From: Paraktedonobacter sp035294465
Lineage (GTDB): Bacteria; Chloroflexota; Ktedonobacteria; Ktedonobacterales; Ktedonobacteraceae
Length of the DNA stretch: 56,654 nt
Assembly: GCA_035294465.1 (NCBI GenBank)
Contig: DATGKW010000084.1
Span: forward strand, 1-56,654
Reading direction: 5' to 3'
A program made the translations under genes and the position numbers. Shown in pieces: positions 50,122 through 56,654 of this stretch (position 1 is the first letter of the stretch; every line of letters starts with the position of its first letter). The notes under the pieces are model-generated. The model ran no database searches. It was not told the DNA's origin and saw only the letters and a program-made list of their open reading frames with translations.

Positions 50122-51816
50122 ATGAAGTTCATAGGCCGCGTAGCGTGGGTAACGACGGCCGTTACCTATTTACTGATTGCACTGGGTGGTACTGTTCTCG
50201 CCACCAGTTCGCTGCTGAATTGCTCGGGCTGGCCGTTTTGCTCAGGGGCCGCTCCAACATTTCTTGAGCAGTTCTCGCGTTTTACTGCTGTAGCCATGAG
50301 TATTTTGCTTGTGCTGCTGGTGGTTGGAGTTGCGGCGTGGGTGCGGAGGGACCGGGTGCTGCTCACCGTAGCGATTGTGGCTCCGCTGCTGCTGGCAGCT
50401 CAGACTGTGCTGGGGGGATTGACCGCTCTGCGCGAGCTGCCGCCGCAGATTATTGTGGCGCTGGTGATTTTCGCTATCCTGATCGCGGTAGCCATGCTGA
50501 GTGGCCGTCCTCTGGTGAATAAAGAGCATCCCGCGCAAACTCGCAAGTTCGCACGGCTGGCAATTTCCAATGTGCTGCTGGTCTATTTCCTGATGCTGCT
50601 TGGTTCGTATGTGAGCACGGGTGACGAGAATATCGCTCTTTTGCACGACACGTTCGCCGTTTTTGTTGGTCTGGTCATGCTCTGGACGGTAATTTCGGCG
50701 CTCCGCCGCTGGCGGGTCGCACGCTGGCAAGCACTTGCGGCGCTGGTTGGCGGAATTCTTTTCGTGGCTCAGGCTGTAGTTGGCGGCCTGATCGCGCTGC
50801 ACGATAGCTCGGTTCTTGTCGCGGGGCTACACCTTGCCCTTGCAACGGCTGTCTGGTGCGTGCTGGTACTCCTGGCTGCGCTCGCGTCGGCGCAACTGCG
50901 CGCAGCTCCAGCGCAGGGAATTGAGGCGCTGGAGCCGCCGGAGGTCGATCCGGTGCGGCAGATCATTAATAATTACATTGACCTGGTGAAGCCGCATGTG
51001 ACCGTGCTGCTGCTTGGGGTGACAGTCGCGGCCATGGCGATTGCCAAACAGGGTTTACCTTCGCTGGCCCTGGTAATCCCAACGCTGCTTGGGGGCGCGA
51101 TGGCGGCCGGCAGCGCGAACTGCATCAACTGTTATATCGACCGTGATATTGACCAGATTATGGGGCGCACACAGCGTCGTTCTCTGCCTGCGAAGCGCGT
51201 AGAACCCCTCCAGGCTCTGGTTTTCGGTATTCTGCTGGGGATAATCTCATTTTTCGTTCTCGCCTTCTTCGTCAATCTGCTCAGCGCGGTGCTGGCTCTC
51301 TCCGCTATCCTTTTCTATGTCTTCGTATACACGCTGTGGCTGAAGCGGACCTCTGTGCAGAATATCGTGATCGGTGGCGCGGCTGGAGCCGTGCCGGTGC
51401 TTGTTGGCTGGGCGGCTATCACGAACAGTCTGAGCTGGACGGCGGTCTGGCTCTTCGCCATCATCTTCTTCTGGACGCCTCCGCACTTCTGGGCGCTCTC
51501 GCTGCTGATCCAGAAAGATTATGAAAAGGCCGGGGTACCTATGATGCCGGTGGTCAAGGGCGAGGAAGAGACTAGGCGGCAGATTCTGTATTATTCGGTG
51601 CTTTTGCTGGCCATTACTCTTGTGCTCTTTGCAATAGGCTCGATGGGTTACCTCTTTCTGATCGGAGGGGTGGCCCTGGGTGGCGGGCTGGTCTACCTTG
51701 CTGTGCGGCTGTGGCGCGAGCGGGATAAGAAGTGGGCGCGCACGCTTTTCTGGTACTCGAATATGTACCTGGCTGCAATCTTTGCTGTGATGGTACTGGA
51801 TCGGATCATTCGTTAA
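50122..51816 (+). CDS. Fused heme A synthase (CtaA) and protoheme IX farnesyltransferase (CtaB)
   Basis: Protein of 564 aa joining two steps of heme A synthesis. Residues 1-255 are a CtaA/COX15-like eight-helix domain with the loop cysteines Cys34 and Cys40. Residues about 280-564 are a UbiA-type prenyltransferase with the CtaB signatures YIDLVKPHVTVLLL, NCINCYIDRDIDQIMGRTQRR and FFWTPPHFWALSL. CtaB makes heme O from heme B, and CtaA oxidises it to heme A. In the CtaA part the C-terminal-half ligands are present (His175, His237). By eye, the N-terminal-half pair is missing: EQFSR has Ser52 where ExxHR is expected, and VALV has Val115 where a His normally sits. Similar fusions are known in Thermus. 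Confidence 0.88.
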   Translation: MKFIGRVAWVTTAVTYLLIALGGTVLATSSLLNCSGWPFCSGAAPTFLEQFSRFTAVAMSILLVLLVVGVAAWVRRDRVLLTVAIVAPLLLAAQTVLGGLTALRELPPQIIVALVIFAILIAVAMLSGRPLVNKEHPAQTRKFARLAISNVLLVYFLMLLGSYVSTGDENIALLHDTFAVFVGLVMLWTVISALRRWRVARWQALAALVGGILFVAQAVVGGLIALHDSSVLVAGLHLALATAVWCVLVLLAALASAQLRAAPAQGIEALEPPEVDPVRQIINNYIDLVKPHVTVLLLGVTVAAMAIAKQGLPSLALVIPTLLGGAMAAGSANCINCYIDRDIDQIMGRTQRRSLPAKRVEPLQALVFGILLGIISFFVLAFFVNLLSAVLALSAILFYVFVYTLWLKRTSVQNIVIGGAAGAVPVLVGWAAITNSLSWTAVWLFAIIFFWTPPHFWALSLLIQKDYEKAGVPMMPVVKGEEETRRQILYYSVLLLAITLVLFAIGSMGYLFLIGGVALGGGLVYLAVRLWRERDKKWARTLFWYSNMYLAAIFAVMVLDRIIR

Positions 51817-51820
51817 AGGA

Positions 51821-51884
51821 TGAGAGCAAGCAGGTAGAGGAGCGGTTCCTCTCGCAAGGGGAGCGGCTCCTCTGCTTGCTCTCA
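51821..51884. terminator. Bidirectional terminator between ctaAB and propeller B
   Basis: TGAGAGCAAGCAG (51821-51833) pairs perfectly with CTGCTTGCTCTCA (51872-51884). Inside are AGAGGAGC/GCTCCTCT arms and a further GGTTCCTCTC/AGGGGAGC hairpin, giving a long branched structure between the two convergent stop codons; its right arm includes the stop of the leftward gene. Confidence 0.65.
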
Positions 51885-53060
51885 TAGAGCGTCGGATGCC
51901 TCGCGTTGCTTCTGCGCGGATGGCGTGCGGGTGCGCCTGATGATAAAAACGATGGGTATGATCAACAAAGCGAAAACTACCGTGTAAGCGACGATATTGA
52001 TAACGATGTTCCAGGCAAACGCCTGTTGGGGAGTTGTGCCTAGCAAGGGGGGATAAAGCCCGGTAATCACGAACTGCGGTGAGCCACCGACGAAAAAGGT
52101 GTTTGTGATGGTTTGTTCGGGTACGTTTAGCATAGCCACATTGCCGCCTGCGAGCGCGATAAAGCCCAATTGTCCATCGCTGGTGATGGCGATAGATTGA
52201 GGCGCTGCTGCTGTAGGAATAACCCGGCCTGGCTCATGTGGCAAAGGGATCGGCGGATTGGAGAGGGTAACGGGTGTAAGTACATCCACCTGCTTGTTCT
52301 GCTTATCGGGCACAAATACCTGGCTGGTGTAGGCGTCATAGTCCATTGACCCGAATTGTCCCCCGGTGAGCAGCGGAGAAGAAACCTGGTACGAAGTGAG
52401 GCTGACCGCGTAGACATTTCCTTGCTGCGTTGCGACATATGCTGAGGCTCCAGGAGGTATACAGATAGACTGCGGCCTTCCTGGAATAGAGATAGTTGCA
52501 ACGCGTTTATTGTGATCGAAAACCTCCAGCCCGCCGGAATCGGAAACCCAGAGCTGGTAGTCGGTGCTGCCAGAGTCGGTTGTCGCGACCGCTAGGCCAT
52601 AGACCGGGCCATTGGTCTGAAGCGTCTGCTTGATCGCGCAGGTATTGGGATCAAACTCTGTCACGCTAGAGGCTCCATTTCCGGCGGTATAGAGCATTGA
52701 TGAATATGGGTCGAAGGTCAGCAGTGATGGCTGACCGGGGACGTGTATGCGACAATTTACCTGCCCGTTCTGGGCGGAGAGCATCGTGACCTGGCCGAGC
52801 GCGGGCTGGGTTACATAGAGAAAACGGCCATCTGTGGTCAGGTAAATCGAGTGTGGGTCGCCGGGCAGCGCAAAGCTTCTCGTGACCTTTTGCTGCTGGA
52901 TATCAATCACGCTGATGCCGCTCTTAGTGCCTGCGATATAGGCCAGGTCGGGTGCGCCGCCATCCGCGAAGGCTGTTGGAGTAACGGGTATCAGTGGCCA
53001 GAACAAGAGTATATTCGCACATATGCATATCAAATATGCAAAGATATGTTTTTTGTTCAT
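51882..53060 (-). CDS. Secreted, membrane-anchored YncE/YVTN-type beta-propeller protein (copy B)
   Basis: Protein of 392 aa, paralogue of 42600-43805. It shares the post-signal motif ADGGAPDLAYIAG, the blade repeats GDPHSIYLTTDGRFLYVTQPALGQVTML and AAPQSIAITSDGQLGFIAL, and the C-terminal GGSPQFVITGLYPP followed by a transmembrane anchor (about 352-375) and a basic tail. The signal peptide covers about 1-32. Both copies end with the same layout, so their propellers face the outside and are held by one C-terminal helix. It is convergent with ctaAB. Function unknown; no catalytic motif recognised. Confidence 0.82.
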   Translation of the reverse strand: MNKKHIFAYLICICANILLFWPLIPVTPTAFADGGAPDLAYIAGTKSGISVIDIQQQKVTRSFALPGDPHSIYLTTDGRFLYVTQPALGQVTMLSAQNGQVNCRIHVPGQPSLLTFDPYSSMLYTAGNGASSVTEFDPNTCAIKQTLQTNGPVYGLAVATTDSGSTDYQLWVSDSGGLEVFDHNKRVATISIPGRPQSICIPPGASAYVATQQGNVYAVSLTSYQVSSPLLTGGQFGSMDYDAYTSQVFVPDKQNKQVDVLTPVTLSNPPIPLPHEPGRVIPTAAAPQSIAITSDGQLGFIALAGGNVAMLNVPEQTITNTFFVGGSPQFVITGLYPPLLGTTPQQAFAWNIVINIVAYTVVFALLIIPIVFIIRRTRTPSAQKQREASDAL

Positions 53061-53324
53061 TGCAATAACTTACTAGCGCCAGCGGTGCTTGCTTGTGTCG
53101 TCAGAGTGCAGAAAAAGCGCAACGCGCTTTTTCTCACATAGCACCCCGAACTTTCTCTGCGCGTCTTCGCTGCGCGGGCTATGAATGAGAGGGGGCAAAG
53201 ATCCTGAGAATGAGATGCTCTCCTGCCCCTTCTATATTGGAGAACGGCTAGTGAATATGGATGGTCGCGAAATGAATAAAACGGGTGATAAAATGTTCCG
53301 CGAAGTGAGAAGAAAGAGGAAACC

Positions 53325-53771
53325 ATGAGCGAGGGCAGAACGACCTTTACAGAACACGAAAATGCCTTTATCCGGCGGCAGCGCGTTGCGCGGCTGGCGA
53401 CCTCTGATGCTGCCGGCCATCCCACCGTCGTACCTGTTTGCTATGCCTTCGATGGGCAGCGCTTTTACACTCCACTCGATGAAAAGCCGAAGAGGATTGA
53501 TGCCCGCAAGCTCAAGCGCGTGCGTAATATCGAGGCCCGTCACGAAGCCTCGTTGCTCATAGATCAGTATAGTGACAACTGGTCACAACTGGGCTATGTG
53601 CTGGTCTACGGACACGCTGAGCTTGTTTCACCAGGCCACGAACTTCACGCCTCAGCTCTGTCCCTTTTACGCGCTCGCTATATCCAGTATCAGATGATGG
53701 CTCTGGAGAAACTGCCGGTGATTGTGATTACGCCGCGAAGGATTAGCGCCTGGGGACCCGCGCTCCTTTAA
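53325..53771 (+). CDS. PPOX-fold, probably F420-dependent oxidoreductase (Rv0121-like family)
   Basis: Split-barrel flavin/deazaflavin-binding protein of 148 aa, close to the TIGR03668 (Rv0121) group of putative F420-dependent enzymes. Landmarks are the N-terminal RRQRVARLATSDAAGHPTVVPVCYAFDG, LDEKPKRIDARKLKRVRNIEA and the C-terminal ITPRRISAWGP. F420 use is typical of Actinobacteria and Chloroflexota and fits the taxonomic picture, but FMN cannot be excluded. AGAGGA precedes the ATG. It stands alone, divergent from propeller B across a 264-base gap in which I see no gene. Confidence 0.82.
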   Translation: MSEGRTTFTEHENAFIRRQRVARLATSDAAGHPTVVPVCYAFDGQRFYTPLDEKPKRIDARKLKRVRNIEARHEASLLIDQYSDNWSQLGYVLVYGHAELVSPGHELHASALSLLRARYIQYQMMALEKLPVIVITPRRISAWGPALL

Positions 53772-53937
53772 GTAAGCAGCATCATCCTCATATTTGCATA
53801 TATGTGATTTAGAAAAATCTTACAAAATCCTGATAGGCTTTTTAAATCTCGCTCCTAGATTGAAACTAACAGGCCAGTCCAGGGCCATAAAAACACATCA
53901 TTCTTTGAGCTAATGAGAGAAAGAGAGCCTTTTTGTT

Positions 53938-56649
53938 ATGCCAACAATGGAATTACCAACGCCCGCACCTTTGCCGGGCGAAACAAACAAGACATATCCG
54001 CGACTTACTTTCAAATCAAAAACGCGAGACGGGACGATCTGGCAGTTCTTACGTTTCGGGCTGGTAGGTTGTCTGAATACGGTTATTGATCTGCTGGTGC
54101 TGAATTGCCTGCTCCAGCTCTGGCCAGCGCAGAATCTTACGAAGCTGTTGCTTTTCAATACCATCGCCTACGCTTTCGGCGCGCTTAATAGCTTTGTCCT
54201 GAACAAGTATTGGACATTTCGAAGCGCCGGGCACCCCCAGATGCGCGAGATAGCACGCTTTGTCCTGATTACCCTGGCAGCGGTTGTTTGCAACGATCTT
54301 ATCCTGTGCTTCATGGGGAAGGTCCCACATCCCGCGCAGCTCAATGTGACCCTCTGGACAAATGTCTCCAAGCTGATAGCTATTGGAGGTACAGTTCTGG
54401 TCTCTTACCTGGGCATGCGCCTGTGGGTTTTCATGCAAGCTTCTCGCGAGAAGCAGCACATATCCAGCTCTTCTCAGCGTGTTCGCGCGGCAAAGCCGCG
54501 TGGAGGCTACAGGGCATTTTATGAACGATGCTCGAAGCGCATCGTTCGCAAAACGTCCTCTACCTGGCAAGCGCGTACAGGCGAGTGGGGTAGAGATCAA
54601 GTATACCCTGAAATGCGCGTATACAAGCTCTGGCAGAGGCTAGCACTCTGCGCGGTAATGCTTGTCTCGATGTTTGTGAATTTCTATCAGTTAGGGCAGA
54701 ACGGCTTTGGAAATCTTTTCTATGCCGCTGGCGTGAGAAGTATGGCCGATAATCTCCATAACTTTTTCTTTGCCTCATATGATCCGGGCGGTTTTGTGAC
54801 CATTGATAAACCACCGCTGGGCTTCTGGTTGCAAGTAATGAGCGTCAAGATCTTCGGTTTTACACCGTTTAGTATCTTCTTGCCTCAGGCCCTTGCTGGC
54901 GTGCTGGCTGTGCTGGTGCTCTTTCACCTGGTGCGCCGTCACTTTGGAGCTACGGCAGGCTTACTCGCGTCCCTGGCCCTGGCGCTAAGCCCGCTCAGCG
55001 TGGTAACGGCCCGCAATAATACAATTGATAGCACGCTTGCTCTCGTGCTGCTTCTGGGAGCCTGGGCGATCCTTAAGGCAGCGGAAACCGGTAAGTGGCG
55101 CTGGCTCCTGCTCAGTGCGGTGCTGGTGGGTCTTGGTTTTAACGTGAAAATGCTCGAAGCCTATCTTGTTATCCCTACCTTCGGCCTGCTCTATCTGCTG
55201 GCAGCTCCGCGCCCTGTCTGGACACGTATCGGGCAGTTGCTCGTGGCTGTACTGGTGCTGCTGGCGGTCTCGCTCTCGTGGGCTGTGATAGTCGATCTCA
55301 CTCCCGCGTCACAACGCCCCTATGTGGGTTCGAGCAAAGACAATTCGGAGATTAGCCTGGCTCTCGGCTATAATGGCATTGACCGCCTGCTTGGTCATTT
55401 TGGCTTTGGTGGGGGAGATCACGGCGCTGCCGTAGAATCACATCGGCCTTCTTCTAGCAGTGTAAGCAGCAGCACTACAAGCAATGGGGCGGATAGGGCG
55501 AATAATGATGAGGCCAACATTGCCGGACACGGAGGCGGAATGTTTGGTGCGGGCTCGCCCGGCCCGCTGCGCCTCTTTACCGAGCAGACCGGCGGTCAGG
55601 TCTCCTGGCTGCTGCCGATAGCGCTCCTGGGAATACTGGCCCTGGTCTGGCAACGCCGACCGCGCTTCCAGAAGGATCGCCAGCAACAGTCGCTTCTTCT
55701 GTGGGGAACATGGGTGCTGACCATGGGGGTGTTTTTCAGCGTTGCTAGCTTCTTTCACCAGTATTACATGGTCACGTTTATCCCGGCCATTTGCGCGCTC
55801 TTTGGCATCGGCATTGTAGTGATGTGGCAGGATTACCGGCGCGGCGGCTGGCGGAGCTGGCTGTTGCCGATAGCGATTCTGTTGACCGCGAGTGAGCAGA
55901 TTTCCTTTATCGCCAGCAATCCTGCCTGGGGAGTCTGGCTGATCCCATTGATTGCTATTCCCTGCGCGCTTGTGGCGCTGCTGCTGATTATGGCGCGCTT
56001 GCTCTCACGTCTCGAAATGAATACGCATACACTCGTGCCCGCTCTGGGTCTTGGAATCGCGGCGCTGCTGCTTACTCCGGCAGTCTGGTCGGCATTGCCC
56101 GCGCTGCAAAATCTTGCCATCAGCACACCCAGCGCGGGGCCGAGCAGGCAATCTGGCTTTGGTCACTTCGCCGGCGGCAACACTACCGCCAATGCCAGCT
56201 TGATCGACTATCTGGAAGCCAACCAGGGGAACGCGAAATATCTGGTTGCCACGCCCAGCTCCATGTCAGCGGACTCTATCATTCTCGCGACCAACAAGCC
56301 GGTTATGGCGATGGGTGGTTTCGCCGGGGCCGATCCTATTCTGACTACGAGCCAGCTAGCCTCGCTGGTTGCCTATGGCTCTGTGCATTACTTCTTGCTC
56401 AACAATCCATCGTACCTGCAACAATTTGGCAGAAGGATGCTCTCAGGGTCTGGCGATGGGAAGCTCTCCGCCACAGCACAAGGCCAGGTGCCGGGCTTTT
56501 TTGGCTTTGGTAGAAACGCGCAGAGCGCATTGACGAGCTGGGTGACAAAACACTGTGCGACGGTGCCAGCGAGCAAATGGCAATCGTCTGCTGCCGTGAC
56601 CGGTCGCGGCGGCTCTCTGCTGCTGTACGACTGCGCGGGCGTGAAATAG
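53938..56649 (+). CDS. GtrA-like flippase domain fused to a family 39 (ArnT/YkcB-like) glycosyltransferase
   Basis: Large membrane protein of 903 aa. Residues about 35-165 form a four-helix GtrA domain (FLRFGLVGCLNTVIDLLVLN, FVLNKYWTFRS), the family thought to flip polyprenyl-phosphate sugars. A basic linker (about 170-220) leads to a GT39/PMT_2-type polytopic glycosyltransferase with the conserved first loop SYDPGGFVTIDKPPLGFWLQ and a luminal Ser-rich insertion near 500-525. The C-terminal extracytoplasmic domain (about 725-903) resembles that of B. subtilis YkcB-like proteins. Fusing the flippase to the enzyme that uses the flipped polyprenyl-P-sugar is mechanistically sensible. The stop lies 5 bases before the window edge, so downstream partners are not visible. 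Confidence 0.86.
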   Translation: MPTMELPTPAPLPGETNKTYPRLTFKSKTRDGTIWQFLRFGLVGCLNTVIDLLVLNCLLQLWPAQNLTKLLLFNTIAYAFGALNSFVLNKYWTFRSAGHPQMREIARFVLITLAAVVCNDLILCFMGKVPHPAQLNVTLWTNVSKLIAIGGTVLVSYLGMRLWVFMQASREKQHISSSSQRVRAAKPRGGYRAFYERCSKRIVRKTSSTWQARTGEWGRDQVYPEMRVYKLWQRLALCAVMLVSMFVNFYQLGQNGFGNLFYAAGVRSMADNLHNFFFASYDPGGFVTIDKPPLGFWLQVMSVKIFGFTPFSIFLPQALAGVLAVLVLFHLVRRHFGATAGLLASLALALSPLSVVTARNNTIDSTLALVLLLGAWAILKAAETGKWRWLLLSAVLVGLGFNVKMLEAYLVIPTFGLLYLLAAPRPVWTRIGQLLVAVLVLLAVSLSWAVIVDLTPASQRPYVGSSKDNSEISLALGYNGIDRLLGHFGFGGGDHGAAVESHRPSSSSVSSSTTSNGADRANNDEANIAGHGGGMFGAGSPGPLRLFTEQTGGQVSWLLPIALLGILALVWQRRPRFQKDRQQQSLLLWGTWVLTMGVFFSVASFFHQYYMVTFIPAICALFGIGIVVMWQDYRRGGWRSWLLPIAILLTASEQISFIASNPAWGVWLIPLIAIPCALVALLLIMARLLSRLEMNTHTLVPALGLGIAALLLTPAVWSALPALQNLAISTPSAGPSRQSGFGHFAGGNTTANASLIDYLEANQGNAKYLVATPSSMSADSIILATNKPVMAMGGFAGADPILTTSQLASLVAYGSVHYFLLNNPSYLQQFGRRMLSGSGDGKLSATAQGQVPGFFGFGRNAQSALTSWVTKHCATVPASKWQSSAAVTGRGGSLLLYDCAGVK

Positions 56650-56654
56650 GATGG

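Overview
The window reads as one contiguous stretch of a moderately GC-rich bacterial chromosome. The gene content best fits the Chloroflexota, probably class Ktedonobacteria. The pointers are a ClpE-type unfoldase under a CIRCE operator, a PPOX-fold enzyme of a putative F420-dependent family, a cyanobacterial-type phosphoribulokinase, a CtaA-CtaB fusion, a caa3-type CtaG, Tat-exported glycosidases and many WD40/beta-propeller proteins. This taxonomic call is inference from gene families; no rRNA or marker phylogeny was possible. No prophage, insertion sequence, CRISPR array or rRNA was seen.

Layout. 0-2.4 kb: HrcA/CIRCE-controlled clpE. 2.6-12.8 kb: an exopolysaccharide cluster on the + strand, with a Wzz/BY-kinase-like chain-length ATPase, a 976-residue fusion of a MurJ-type flippase with an O-antigen polymerase/ligase, two tandem family-4 glycosyltransferases, a membrane-anchored hypothetical protein and asparagine synthase. 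12.8-15.9 kb: a convergent GH38 alpha-mannosidase. 16.3-19.9 kb: three tRNA genes (Ser-GCU, Trp-CCA, Gln-UUG), each behind a clear sigma-70-like promoter, with a decayed gene, a membrane WD40 protein and an aminotransferase between them. 19.9-28.3 kb: housekeeping genes (glmU, a CNNM/CorC transporter, HMG-CoA lyase, an S41 peptidase, infC with an AUU start, and a bifunctional homocysteine methyltransferase/MTHF reductase). 28.6-33.9 kb: a phosphoribulokinase-like gene, then a complete N-acetylglucosamine PTS operon (nagE-crr-ptsH-ptsI, read leftward) with a dre-like operator at its promoter. 33.9-38.8 kb: a LysR regulator divergent from a Tat-exported GH59 galactosidase with ricin-type lectin repeats, then a Uma2 nuclease. 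38.9-41.8 kb: lutABC lactate oxidation genes. 41.8-53.1 kb: a respiratory block. An aa3-type oxidase (cupredoxin, coxB, coxA, coxC) is followed by its assembly factors (CtaG, SCO, fused CtaA-CtaB). It is bracketed by two paralogous secreted beta-propeller proteins, with a TlpA thioredoxin beside one of them. 53.3-56.6 kb: a PPOX-fold enzyme and a GtrA-GT39 fusion.

How the parts work together. Surface glycan export (EPS cluster, GtrA-GT39), exported or cytosolic glycosidases (GH59, GH38) and a GlcNAc phosphotransferase operon suggest a saprophytic sugar economy. lutABC can feed lactate electrons to the chain, and the oxidase block carries its own copper and heme A maturation genes. The most unusual items are the noncanonical Cys/His pattern of the cupredoxin ahead of coxB, the CtaA half that has lost two heme-ligand histidines, the paired propellers around the oxidase block, the flippase-polymerase fusion, and an S41 peptidase without its usual catalytic lysine.
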